DNA from: Streptomyces lienomycini
Lineage (GTDB): Bacteria; Actinomycetota; Actinomycetes; Streptomycetales; Streptomycetaceae
DNA length: 64,000 nt
Direction: 5' to 3'
Assembly: GCF_027947595.1 (NCBI RefSeq)
Contig: NZ_CP116257.1
Span: forward strand, 5,341,501 to 5,405,500
Shown here piece after piece: positions 51,035 through 59,218 of the stretch. The translations under genes and the position numbers were made by a program. Position 1 is the stretch's first letter, and every line of letters starts with the position of its first letter. The notes below the pieces were generated by a model. The model did no database searches. It was not told where the DNA came from and worked only from the letters and a program-made list of their open reading frames with translations.

Positions 51035-52104
51035 TTGGCACCTTCCTTCACGAGCGAGGCGGGCGCGGTCGGGTCGGCGGGCGCGGCCGTCGCGTCCGGC
51101 GCCTCGTTCACCACGTCGATCTGGAGCCCCTGTTCGCGCAGGAAGCCGACGGGTACGACGTTGTCCTCGTAGCGGCCGGGCAGTTCGATGCGCATCCGGC
51201 CGACCTGGAGGCCGCCGACGGTGTCGATGGCGGCACCGAGGATCGATATGTCGATGTTGTAGGTGCGGGAGAGCTGGGAGATGACCGGTTGGGTGGCGGC
51301 CTCGCCGTGGAAGGTGACGTCGAGGACGGTGCGGTCGTCGCCGGTGGGCTCGCCGCCGACCGGGAAGAGCGCGGCGGCCAGTTCGGAGCCCGGGGTGGCG
51401 AGGAGTTCGCCGACCGTGCCGGACTCGACGATGCGGCCCCGGTCCATGAGGGCGGCGGAGTCGCAGATGCTCTTGACGACGTCCATCTCGTGGGTGATGA
51501 GCAGGACGGTCAGTCCGAGCTGCCGGTTCAGGTCGCGCAGCAGTTGGAGGATGGAGCGGGTGGTCTCCGGGTCGAGGGCGCTGGTGGCCTCGTCGGAGAG
51601 GAGGACCTTGGGGTCGCCGGCCAGGGCGCGGGCGATGCCGACGCGCTGCTTCTGGCCGCCGGAGAGCTGGGCGGGGTAGGCCCCGGCCTTGTCGGCGAGA
51701 CCGACGAGGTCGAGCAGTTCCAGCGCCTTGCGGGAACGTTCCTTCCCGGATGTGCCGAGGATTTCCAGCGGCAGTTCGACGTTGTCCCGCACGGTCCGGG
51801 AGGAGAGCAGGTTGAAGTGCTGGAAGACCATGCCGATGCGGCTGCGCGCCTGCCGCAGCTCCCGGCCGGCGCGGGGGCCGCGGCCGGCCAGCGCGGTGAG
51901 GTCCTGCCCGGCGACGGTCACCGTGCCGGCGGTGGGGCGCTCCAGGAGGTTGACGCAGCGGATGAGCGAGGACTTGCCGGCGCCGGACTGGCCGATGACG
52001 CCGTACACCTCGCCCTCGCGGACGTGCAGGTCGACGCCGTCCAGGGCGGTGACCTCACGGCCGCGTGAACGATAGACCTTGGTGAGGCCCGATGTGGTGA
52101 TCAC
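51031..52104 (-). CDS. metN: Methionine ABC transporter ATP-binding protein MetN
   Basis: A 357-aa ATPase of the importer. Walker A is GQSGAGKSS, the Q-loop is GMVFQHFNLL, the signature is LSGGQKQRVGIARALA, Walker B is VLLSDEATSALD and the switch His is in LLITHEMDVV. The C-terminal ~100 residues form the NIL domain that senses methionine (transinhibition), with ISQLSRTYNIDISIL. GTG 52104 is chosen for family agreement (ITTSGLTKVYRS); GTG 52119 is an alternative. A Cys/Met-rich leader ORF lies 243 bp upstream. Confidence 0.94.
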   Translation of the reverse strand: MITTSGLTKVYRSRGREVTALDGVDLHVREGEVYGVIGQSGAGKSSLIRCVNLLERPTAGTVTVAGQDLTALAGRGPRAGRELRQARSRIGMVFQHFNLLSSRTVRDNVELPLEILGTSGKERSRKALELLDLVGLADKAGAYPAQLSGGQKQRVGIARALAGDPKVLLSDEATSALDPETTRSILQLLRDLNRQLGLTVLLITHEMDVVKSICDSAALMDRGRIVESGTVGELLATPGSELAAALFPVGGEPTGDDRTVLDVTFHGEAATQPVISQLSRTYNIDISILGAAIDTVGGLQVGRMRIELPGRYEDNVVPVGFLREQGLQIDVVNEAPDATAAPADPTAPASLVKEGAK

Positions 52105-52347
52105 GTGGGTTTCCGTCACTGTCGAGTGCGCGGCGCGGTGGTGTGCGCCGGGCACGGGGCGTTGTTCTTCGGGTTCTGGGAGCCCTTCGGAACGCGGCAC
52201 GGTTCTCGCGGTGGCGGTGCGCCATGGCGGTGGGGCCGGGGAGAAACGTGTGCGCGGGGCGTGGCTCGGCCGCGTGCGCGTGGGGCGCGGACGGGCATGA
52301 GCGGGCGCTCGCTTCGGGGCGCGAGGCTCAGGTGGTGCGGGGGCCCT
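52105..52347 (-). promoter_or_regulatory. Leader between the Cys/Met peptide ORF and metN, possible attenuator
   Basis: Several GC-rich inverted repeats are present on the minus strand, including CTCGC/GCGAG enclosing GCCCCGAA near 52310-52330. No SAM-riboswitch core was recognised. The arrangement of a Cys/Met leader ORF followed by a structured spacer suggests attenuation, but I cannot fold it here. Confidence 0.4.
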
Positions 52348-52437
52348 CTAGAAGGCGCACATTCGGCGGCACATACAACGAGCACCGGGCGTCGTCGTCG
52401 CCTCGGTCGCAGGGGTGCGGTCGCTCGTGGTGCTCAT
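52348..52437 (-). CDS. Leader peptide rich in Cys and Met upstream of metNIQ
   Basis: A 29-codon ORF on the operon strand, from ATG 52437 to TAG at 52348. It begins MSTTSDRTPATEATTTPGAR and ends CMCRRMCAF, so five of its last nine residues are Cys or Met. A Shine-Dalgarno sequence is lacking. The ORF lies 243 bp before metN, a methionine importer gene. Leader peptides loaded with the regulated amino acid are typical of ribosome-mediated attenuation. The Cys part suggests a response to sulfur amino acids in general. Its translation is not proven. Confidence 0.5.
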   Translation of the reverse strand: MSTTSDRTPATEATTTPGARCMCRRMCAF

Positions 52438-52709
52438 GCCGATCAGTAAAGCAGACGTATCCCCCTGGCCGGAGACCGCTGTCCGGATACTGGACAGCGG
52501 TGGACGGCGGGCGGTCGCGGGCGTCCGGATCGGCCCCGGGCGGAGGTCCCGGCTCCGGCCCCGGTGACCAGTACCGACAAGGGCGAGAGGGTGTCGACGA
52601 CCGGGGCGCGACCCGTTCGCCGGCCCGGCGGGTTGTGGCCAACGCCACGGTCCGCGTCCCCGCGGCGCGGGGACGCGGGCCCGGGGGCAGCGGGCCTTTC
52701 GGGGCGTAA

Positions 52710-52715
52710 TAGGCT
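52710..52715 (+). promoter_or_regulatory. Leaderless -10 (TAGGCT) for the 52723 gene
   Basis: TAGGCT lies exactly 7 nt before ATG 52723. No ribosome site is present in the interval CGCTGCC. The 285 bp upstream (52438-52722) contains no other gene. Confidence 0.5.
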
Positions 52716-52722
52716 CGCTGCC

Positions 52723-53082
52723 ATGCTTGACGTCCTGATGCTGGTGACCGGCGTCGCCGCGCTGCTGCTCGCCGCCTGGTGCGGCTGGGCGGCCTACCGT
52801 GACCAGCCGACGAAGGACTGGCATTTCATCGGCATGGCCGTGGTCTCGGCACTGGCGCTGGTCCAGCTGGTGGTCGGCGTCGTGCAGCTGGCGCGGGGCG
52901 AGGAACCGGAGCAGGGCACGACGATCTTCGTGGCGTATCTGCTGGGCGCCTTCGCCTGCGTACCGGCGGCGGGGTTCATGTCGCTGGCCGAGCGCACCCG
53001 CTGGGGCTCGGTGACGGTCGCCGCCGGCGGTGTCGTCCTCGCCGTGCTGGAGGTGCGGCTGTATGACATCTGGGGAGGCTGA
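52723..53082 (+). CDS. Small integral membrane protein of unknown function
   Basis: A 119-aa protein with about four helices: residues 3-22 (DVLMLVTGVAALLLAAWCGW), 35-55 (HFIGMAVVSALALVQLVVGVV), 65-83 and 93-110. The start ATG 52723 is preceded by TAGGCT at 7 nt, so the message is probably leaderless. The next gene begins one base after its stop, and the two similar-sized membrane proteins probably form a complex. No conserved functional motif is visible. Confidence 0.85.
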   Translation: MLDVLMLVTGVAALLLAAWCGWAAYRDQPTKDWHFIGMAVVSALALVQLVVGVVQLARGEEPEQGTTIFVAYLLGAFACVPAAGFMSLAERTRWGSVTVAAGGVVLAVLEVRLYDIWGG

Positions 53083-53083
53083 C

Positions 53084-53500
53084 ATGGTGGCCACGCAGGA
53101 GAAGCAGCCCCGGCAGCGGCTGATCAGCGGCCCCGGCATCCTGCTGGTGTGGCTGTACGGCGTGATGGTCGTCGGCGCGGTGTCCCGGTCCGTGTACCAG
53201 ATCGCGACCGAGCTGGACCGGGCGCCGCTCGCCTACACGCTGTCCGCCGTCGCGGGCGTCGTCTACGGGTTCATCACGTACACCCTGGTGCGCGGCGGCG
53301 AGCGGGCCCGCAGGGCGGCGCTGGTGTGCTGCGCCGCCGAGCTGGTGGGCGTCCTGACCGTGGGCACCTGGACGCTGGTGGAGCCGTCCGCCTTCCCCGA
53401 CGCGACCGTGTGGTCGGACTACGGGATGGGGTACCTCTTCATTCCGGTGCTGCTGCCGCTGACGGCCCTGTACTGGCTGCGCCGGGCCCGCACCGCGTGA
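53084..53500 (+). CDS. Second small integral membrane protein of the pair
   Basis: A 138-aa protein with four predicted helices (LLVWLYGVMVVGAVSRSVYQ, PLAYTLSAVAGVVYGFITYTL, AALVCCAAELVGVLTVGTW, MGYLFIPVLLPLTALYWL). ATG 53084 has GGGGAGG upstream, inside the preceding gene. It is co-transcribed with the 52723 gene. Helices are well conserved in pattern, but no function is assigned. A transport or sensor role would be a guess. Confidence 0.85.
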   Translation: MVATQEKQPRQRLISGPGILLVWLYGVMVVGAVSRSVYQIATELDRAPLAYTLSAVAGVVYGFITYTLVRGGERARRAALVCCAAELVGVLTVGTWTLVEPSAFPDATVWSDYGMGYLFIPVLLPLTALYWLRRARTA

Positions 53501-53531
53501 CGGCTTCCGGGCCCGGCGGTCCCCGCGTCGC

Positions 53532-54029
53532 TCAGGCCGTGGTCGCGTACGTTCCGGCCGCCTTCTCCAGGACGATCATGAGTACGCCGTCCGCGCCCTC
53601 GGCGGTCCCCACCCTCTCGTAGCCGACCCGCCGGTACAGGCGCAGGTTGCTCTCGCTGCGGTGCCCGGTGTGCAGCCGGAAGCGCTTGGCGCCGCGCTCC
53701 TCCCCCAGGCTGGACTCGGCGGCGCGCAGCAGCCGGGCCCCGATGCCGTGCCCCTGGAGGCGGGGGTGGACGCACAGCTTGCCGATGGACGCCGCACCGT
53801 CCTCGGTCACCCGCCCCCGCACCGAACCGACGACCTCGTCGCCGAGCCGCGCCACGAAGACGCAGTCGGCGGCGACCTCCTCGCGCACCGAGTCCAGGGT
53901 CTGGACCAGCGGGTCGATGCGGTAGTTGGCGTACAGCGCCGCCTCGCTCTGGAAGCAGAGGTACTGCAGCCGGAAGATCTGCTCGGCGTCCGCTCCGGTC
54001 GCCGCCGAGATGGTCACGCTCATGCCCAT
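53532..54029 (-). CDS. GNAT-family N-acetyltransferase
   Basis: A 165-aa single-domain GNAT protein. Key segments are VFVARLGDEVVGSVRGRV, IGKLCVHPRLQGHGIGARLLRAAE (acetyl-CoA loop) and LHTGHRSESNLRLYRRVGY. ATG 54029 (MGMSVTIS) has GGGAGG 8 nt upstream; ATG 54023 is an alternative. The substrate is unknown. It is followed on the same strand by no other close gene. Confidence 0.87.
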   Translation of the reverse strand: MGMSVTISAATGADAEQIFRLQYLCFQSEAALYANYRIDPLVQTLDSVREEVAADCVFVARLGDEVVGSVRGRVTEDGAASIGKLCVHPRLQGHGIGARLLRAAESSLGEERGAKRFRLHTGHRSESNLRLYRRVGYERVGTAEGADGVLMIVLEKAAGTYATTA

Positions 54030-54087
54030 GTGCGCATGCCTCCCGCTCACCTGATCACCTGTGGGTCCCCCACTCCTATCCCCGTCC

Positions 54088-54582
54088 TCAGCGGGCCGCA
54101 ACCTCCGGCGTCAGCAATCGCCGCAGACATCCCAGACATCGGGAGCGTTCCGGACCGAGACTGCCCTGTGAGATACCCAACTCCCCCGCGATCTCCCGGT
54201 ATGTGAGGTCCCGCGGCGACAACAGCGCCTCCAGCAGCCGGGGGCAGCGTCCGGGCAGTCGGCGCACGGCGTCGCGCAGGGCGCGGTGCCGGGCCGCGGT
54301 GAGCGCGAGCTGCTCGGGCTCGTGCTCGGCGGCCCCGGCGGGTTCGGTCCCGTACGGCCGCTCGTCGCGCGCCGTACGGCGGGTGCGGCGGGCCTCGGTG
54401 CGGACGGCGCTGCGCAGCCAGCGGTGCGGGTCGTGGGGCGGGCCGTCGGCCTGGAGGCGTTCCAGCAGGCGCAGCCAGACCGCCTGTTCGAGGTCGCCGG
54501 GCTCGACTCCGGACGCATATGCCTCGGCCGAGGCCTCGGCGGTGAGCAGGGGGCGCAGAGAGGTGACCAGGTCGTGCGACAT
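54088..54582 (-). CDS. Sigma-70-family (ECF-like) RNA polymerase sigma factor
   Basis: A 164-aa protein with only sigma regions 2 and 4. Region 2 shows LEQAVWLRLLERLQADGPPHDPHRWLRSAVRTEARR. Region 4 has LPGRCPRLLEALLSPRDLTYREIAGELGISQGSLGPERSRC, a typical helix-turn-helix with the recognition helix at its end. No anti-sigma gene is adjacent. The ATG at 54582 is preferred to GTG 54588, two codons upstream. It is oriented like the GDPD gene, 76 bp downstream of that gene, and may be read through from it. Confidence 0.85.
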   Translation of the reverse strand: MSHDLVTSLRPLLTAEASAEAYASGVEPGDLEQAVWLRLLERLQADGPPHDPHRWLRSAVRTEARRTRRTARDERPYGTEPAGAAEHEPEQLALTAARHRALRDAVRRLPGRCPRLLEALLSPRDLTYREIAGELGISQGSLGPERSRCLGCLRRLLTPEVAAR

Positions 54583-54658
54583 ATGCACGTCGACGCGGCC
54601 GTCCGGGCGGCGGGTTGCCCGGACGGCCGAAGCTCACCCCCAAGAGGGGGACGCGGAT

Positions 54659-55834
54659 TCAGTCGTTGACGAAGTCCGCACGGGCCAGCACGCCCGTGTC
54701 CGGGTTGTCGGTGAAGACGCCGTCGATGCCGGTGGCGAAGTACGTCCGGAACGCGCCGAAGGCGTCGCCGTAGGCGTCGGGGTCGGCGCCCTTGCGGAAC
54801 TCCGCGGGCAGGAAGGGGTTTTCGTTGCGCATCGTGTAGGGGTGCAGGATCAGGCCCGCGCGGTGCGCGTCGCGGACGAGTGTCGTCGGCTCGGTGAGGC
54901 GGCCGGTGGAGTCCTTCGGGATGATCAGGTCGAGGGTGGGGCCGATGCCCTGCGCGTAGGAGGCGATCTCCTTCAGGCCCTCGGGCGTGACGAGGTCGGC
55001 GGTCGTGCGCGGGTCGCCGGTCTCGACGAAGTCCCAGGGGCGGCTGTTCGCGCCGGACAGCAGGACGGCGAGGGGGTTGGCGACCAGCTTGTTCATCCGC
55101 TGGATGCTGGTGGGCTCGAAGGACTGGATGATGACGGGCGAGTTCCGGCGGTCCTTGCCGTACCGGCGCAGCAGCCGTGCCAGGCGCTCCTCCGTGCCCA
55201 GGCCCAGCTTGCGGAAGTAGGTGGGGTGCTTGAGTTCGGGGTAGATCCAGACCTGCTTGCCGCGCCTGCGGGTCTGGTCGTTCTGCCAGCGGAGCACCTC
55301 CTCGAAGGTGGGGATCTCCCACCGGCCGTCGTAGAGGGTGTTGTGGGGCCGGTTGGCCGGGATGCGCTCGACGGCGCGGAGCGTCTTGAGTTCGGCGAGC
55401 GTGAAGTCCTCGGTGAACCAGCCGGTGACCGAGGCGCCGTCGAGTGTCTTGGTGCGTCTGCGGTCGGCGAACTCGGGGTGGTCGGCGACGTCGGTGGTGC
55501 CGCCGATCTCCGGCTCGTGCCGGCAGACGAGGTGACCGTCCCGGGTCGGGACCAGGTCGCCGGCCTCCACGATGTCGGCGCCCAGGTCCAGGGCCAGCTC
55601 GTAGGAGCCGAAGGTGTGCTCGGGGCGGTAGCCGCTGGCGCCGCGGTGCCCGATGACGGTCGGGACGGGCAGCCCCTTCAGGCCGCCGTGTCCGCCGCCG
55701 TGCCGGGGGCCGGCGGCGCTCGCGGCGCCGGGCACGCCCAGGACGGCCCCGCCCGCGCCGAGCACCGCCGCGCCGAGGAGCGCCCGCCGTCCGGTGCCGC
55801 CGCCCGCCCGCTCGTCCGAGTCCCGCGTTGCCAT
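54659..55834 (-). CDS. Secreted glycerophosphodiester phosphodiesterase
   Basis: A 391-aa exported enzyme that splits glycerophosphodiesters to glycerol 3-phosphate and alcohol. The Tat-type signal is GGTGRRALLGAAVLGAGGAV followed by a likely AxA cleavage site (GAASAAG) near residue 41. The catalytic His pair lies in VIGHRGASGYRPEHTFGSY, and the metal-binding region includes LGADIVEAGDLVPTRDGHLVCRHE. The C-terminal GIDGVFTDNPD completes the barrel. ATG 55834 has GGAGG upstream. The 467-bp gap to the acyltransferase gene (55835-56301) contains no strong gene, only moderately structured GC-rich sequence. Confidence 0.94.
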   Translation of the reverse strand: MATRDSDERAGGGTGRRALLGAAVLGAGGAVLGVPGAASAAGPRHGGGHGGLKGLPVPTVIGHRGASGYRPEHTFGSYELALDLGADIVEAGDLVPTRDGHLVCRHEPEIGGTTDVADHPEFADRRRTKTLDGASVTGWFTEDFTLAELKTLRAVERIPANRPHNTLYDGRWEIPTFEEVLRWQNDQTRRRGKQVWIYPELKHPTYFRKLGLGTEERLARLLRRYGKDRRNSPVIIQSFEPTSIQRMNKLVANPLAVLLSGANSRPWDFVETGDPRTTADLVTPEGLKEIASYAQGIGPTLDLIIPKDSTGRLTEPTTLVRDAHRAGLILHPYTMRNENPFLPAEFRKGADPDAYGDAFGAFRTYFATGIDGVFTDNPDTGVLARADFVND

Positions 55835-56301
55835 GGAGCCTCCTGCCGTTGACCGTCCGGTGCGGGCCGATCGTAAGGGCGCGTACATGACGAGCGGGAG
55901 ACCGCGACGCGAACACGCGGACGCCGGGGGATGTCGCGCGGGCGGGGCCGACGGGCGGGAGGCTGCCCGCCGTCGCTTGCCGGCGCCGTGGCCGGGTAGG
56001 CGAACAGCAGGAGGGTCGGTGGTGCCGCCCGGGCGGCGTGCCTCACACGGTCCGGGCCGAACCCGTGCTTCGATCCGGGCCGGGCGGGCGTCCCCGGGGC
56101 TCCGGGGTGCCGGTCCTCGCCAGGGCGACCTGCCTCACATCCCGTGCGGGCGTCGCGGCCGGGAAACGTCACGGCACCGCAGGTGAACACACGTCAACAC
56201 GGTGTAAGACCCGGGTGACCCGAGGTGCGTGACCCCCCTGACCGCGAGTAATGTCCTCACCTGCACAGACTCATACCGCATCCCCGACACCGGAGGGCCC
56301 G

Positions 56302-56973
56302 TTGTCCCGCTTCGTGTTCATCAAGGCAGTGCTCGGTCCGATCATGCGCCTGATGTTCCGCACACGGGTGGAGGGTGTGGAGAACATCCCGGGCGACGGT
56401 CCGGTGATCCTGGCCGGCAACCACCTCACCTTCATCGACTCGGTGATCATGCCCCTGACCTGTGACCGGCAGGTCTTCTTCATCGGCAAGGACGAGTACG
56501 TCACGGGCAAGGGACTCAAGGGGCGGCTGATGGCCTGGTTCTTCACCGGGGTCGGCATGGTCCCGGTCGACCGGGACGGCGGCCGGGGCGGGGTGGCGGC
56601 CCTGATGACGGGCCGCCGGATCCTGGAGGAGGGCCACGTCTTCGGGATCTACCCGGAGGGCACCCGCTCCCCCGACGGCCGCCTCTACCGCGGCCGCACC
56701 GGCATCGCCCGGCTCACCCTGATGACGGGCGCCCCGGTCGTCCCGTTCGCCGTCATCGGCACCGACAAGCTCCAGCCGGGCGGCGCGGGTCTGCCGCGGC
56801 CGGGCAAGGTCACGGTCCGCTTCGGCGAGGCGATGGAGTTCTCCCGCTACGAGGGCATGGACCGCGACCGCTACGTCCTGCGGGCCGTGACCGACTCCGT
56901 GATGACCGAGGTCATGCGGCTGTCCGGCCAGGAGTACGTGGACATGTACGCGAGCAAGGCGAAGGCGGCGTAG
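56302..56973 (+). CDS. 1-acyl-sn-glycerol-3-phosphate acyltransferase (PlsC family)
   Basis: A 223-aa membrane acyltransferase of phospholipid synthesis. The catalytic motif is NHLTFIDS (NHxxxxD) near residue 38, and the glycerol-phosphate site YPEGTRS is near residue 116. Segments PVVPFAVIGTDKLQP and the VRFGE block are also typical. The TTG at 56302 is preferred because GGAGGG lies 4 nt upstream. An ATG 51 bp upstream is in frame but has no such site. A lysophosphatidic acid role is likely, but related enzymes use other lysolipids. Confidence 0.9.
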   Translation: MSRFVFIKAVLGPIMRLMFRTRVEGVENIPGDGPVILAGNHLTFIDSVIMPLTCDRQVFFIGKDEYVTGKGLKGRLMAWFFTGVGMVPVDRDGGRGGVAALMTGRRILEEGHVFGIYPEGTRSPDGRLYRGRTGIARLTLMTGAPVVPFAVIGTDKLQPGGAGLPRPGKVTVRFGEAMEFSRYEGMDRDRYVLRAVTDSVMTEVMRLSGQEYVDMYASKAKAA

Positions 56974-57051
56974 CGCCGCTCGGGCAGCGAAGGCGAAACG
57001 GCGGGCCCGCGGTCGCGGGGGCCCGCCGTTTCGCGTGGGCGTGCGGTGGGG

Positions 57052-58584
57052 CTACGGGTGTTCCACCCCGTCCTCCAGGCGCTGGCCCCGCAGCAGGAAC
57101 CAGGATGCCGCGGCGGCGGCGAGCAGGACGACGGCGCCGGCGCCCGCCGCGAGGGTCAGGCCGTCGACGAAGGCCTGCCGGGCGGAGTCGAGGAGAGCCT
57201 CGGCGGTGGGGGCGGGGAGCTCGGCGGCGGCCTCCACCGCGCCGCCCAGTGACTCGTGGGCCGCGTCCGGGGTGCCCGCGGGACCGGTGAAGTCGCGGTA
57301 GACACCGGTCACGATGGAGCCGAGTACGGCGATGCCGAGGGCGGCGCCGAGTTCGTACGCCGTCTCGGAGACCGCGGAGGCGGCGCCCGCCTGCTCCCCG
57401 GGCACGCTGGAGAGGATCACGTCGGCGGTGACGGTGAACGCGAAGCCCGCGCCCAGGCCGACGACCAGCAGGGCCGCGCCGAGCAGCGGGTACGCGGTGT
57501 GCTGGCCGATGACGGTCAGCGCGGCGAGCGCGAGACCGACGGCCGCGAGTCCTCCGGAGACCACGGCGCGGACCGAGAAGCGCCGCGCCGCCCGTCCGGC
57601 GATCAGCCCGGCCGCCACCGCGCCGACGGCGGCGGGCAGTTCGGCCAGGCCCGCCTCGAAGGGCCGCCTGCCCTGGACGAGTTGCAGGTACTGGGAGAGG
57701 AAGAACACCAGGCCCGACAGGCCCAGGATGGTCAGCAGGTCGGCCAGGACCGCGCCGCTGAAGCCGCGGTTGCGGAACAGCCGCATGTCGAGCAGCGGAA
57801 CCGGCATGGTCAGCTGGCGGCGGACGAAGCCGTAGAGCGCGGCGGCGCCCAGCAGGCCCGCGGCGAGCGTGGCCCAGGCGAACCCGTGGGCGGCGGCCTC
57901 CTTGACGGCGTACACGACACCGACCATGCCGACCAGGGACAGGACGACGCTGATGAGGTCCCAGGGGCCCGGGTTCGGGTTGCGGGACTCGGGCAGCGTC
58001 TTGACGCCGACGACGACCAGGACGGCCATCACGGGCAGGTTGATCAGGAAGACGGAGCCCCACCAGAAGTGCTCCAGCAGGAACCCGCCGACGACCGGGC
58101 CGACGGCCGCGCCGGCGGAGGCCGCCGCGCCCCAGATGCCGACGGCGAGGCTGCGTTCGCGCGGGTCGTGGAAGAGGTTGCGGATCAGGGCGAGGGTGGC
58201 GGGCATGAGGGTGGCGCCCGCGACGCCGAGCAGGGCCCGGGCGAGGATCATCACCTCGGGCGTGTGCGCGTAGGCGTTGAGGACGGAGATCGCGCCGAAC
58301 GCCGTGGCGCCGAGGAGGAGGATCCGCTTGCGGCCGATCCGGTCGCCGAGGCTGCCCATGGAGACGAGCAGACCGGCGATGACGAAGGAGTAGACGTCGC
58401 CGATCCACAGCAGCTGGGTGCCGGACGGGGCGAGGTCCTCGCTGATGTAGGGGGTCGCGAGACCGAGGACGGTCGCGTCGACGGCCACCAGCAGTACGGC
58501 CAGCACCAGGACGGACAGCGCCAGCCAGCGGCCGGGGCGCTTCACCTCCTCGCTCGGGTTGGCCGACTGCGGGGTGCGGGTCAT
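57052..58584 (-). CDS. MFS multidrug efflux transporter (DHA2/EmrB type)
   Basis: A 510-aa protein with 14 predicted transmembrane helices. Motif A is GSLGDRIGRKRILLLG after helix 2, and the family-specific antiporter motif in helix 5 is SAGAAVGPVVGG. ATG 58584 overlaps the TetR gene stop (ATGA), so repressor and pump form one operon. The C-terminal stretch has two helices and a short tail (GQRLEDGVEHP). Likely substrates are cationic or amphiphilic drugs. The exact substrate is unknown. Confidence 0.93.
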   Translation of the reverse strand: MTRTPQSANPSEEVKRPGRWLALSVLVLAVLLVAVDATVLGLATPYISEDLAPSGTQLLWIGDVYSFVIAGLLVSMGSLGDRIGRKRILLLGATAFGAISVLNAYAHTPEVMILARALLGVAGATLMPATLALIRNLFHDPRERSLAVGIWGAAASAGAAVGPVVGGFLLEHFWWGSVFLINLPVMAVLVVVGVKTLPESRNPNPGPWDLISVVLSLVGMVGVVYAVKEAAAHGFAWATLAAGLLGAAALYGFVRRQLTMPVPLLDMRLFRNRGFSGAVLADLLTILGLSGLVFFLSQYLQLVQGRRPFEAGLAELPAAVGAVAAGLIAGRAARRFSVRAVVSGGLAAVGLALAALTVIGQHTAYPLLGAALLVVGLGAGFAFTVTADVILSSVPGEQAGAASAVSETAYELGAALGIAVLGSIVTGVYRDFTGPAGTPDAAHESLGGAVEAAAELPAPTAEALLDSARQAFVDGLTLAAGAGAVVLLAAAAASWFLLRGQRLEDGVEHP

Positions 58585-59132
58585 GGTTGCTCTCTCCGGA
58601 GTGCGCCGCCGAGCAGCAGCTCGACGATCATGTGGTTCAGGTCGTTGCGGGCCACGCGGCCCTCGGTCACGGCCCAGGCGCCGGAGGCCAGCAGGCCGTA
58701 CAGCGCCTCGGTGAGCCAGGCGGGCGTGAGGTCGATGCGGAACTCGCCGCTCTCCTGGCCGCGGCGGAAGACCGCGGCCATCCGGGCGTCGAGGCGGGCC
58801 CAGCCCGCGTTCTGCTCCTCGCCCTCGAAGAGCTGGTTCTCGGTGTAGAGGAAGGCGAGCAGACCGGCGGCGGGCTCGATCTCGCGGACGAGCCGCCGCA
58901 CCGCGTCGGCCGCCGGTCCGTCGTCGAGGCGGGCCGCGTCGAGGGCGGCCTCGCACTCGGCGATGCCGAGCGACTCCAGGGCCCGGACGAGGGCGTCGCG
59001 CCCCGCGAAGTGCCGGTGCAGCGTGGCACGGCTCAGTCCGGCCGCCCTGGCGACCTCGTCCATGGTCGCGGTGGATTTTCGGGTCAGCAGGGCTGCGGCG
59101 CTGCGCAGCACCTGTTCACGATCGACGGCCAT
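58581..59132 (-). CDS. TetR-family transcriptional regulator of the MFS pump
   Basis: A 183-aa repressor. The helix-turn-helix STATMDEVARAAGLSRATLHRHFAGRDAL is in the first 50 residues, and the ligand-binding C-terminal part is Ala/Leu-rich. ATG 59132 is chosen because the protein begins MAVDREQVLRSAA there; an ATG 27 bp upstream is also in frame. An 18-bp inverted repeat (59152-59169) just upstream of the start is the likely operator, so the gene probably represses itself and the pump. Confidence 0.92.
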   Translation of the reverse strand: MAVDREQVLRSAAALLTRKSTATMDEVARAAGLSRATLHRHFAGRDALVRALESLGIAECEAALDAARLDDGPAADAVRRLVREIEPAAGLLAFLYTENQLFEGEEQNAGWARLDARMAAVFRRGQESGEFRIDLTPAWLTEALYGLLASGAWAVTEGRVARNDLNHMIVELLLGGALRREQP

Positions 59133-59151
59133 GAGACAACGATAACCCACG

Positions 59152-59169
59152 TGAGACATTCACGTCTCA
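59152..59169. promoter_or_regulatory. TetR operator (TGAGAC-N6-GTCTCA)
   Basis: Perfect 6-bp inverted half-sites with a 6-bp spacer lie 20 bp upstream of the TetR start. A third TGAGAC half-site overlaps the start codon region at 59132-59137. Confidence 0.7.
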
Positions 59170-59218
59170 TCCGAGGCGTACGTGACTCACCGCTCGGGGT
59201 GGTCACCGCTCAGGGGGC

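Noticed and set aside
52105..52347. SAM riboswitch before metN
   Set aside because: No conserved SAM-I/SAM-IV core sequence was recognised on the minus strand. A covariance search would be needed for certainty.
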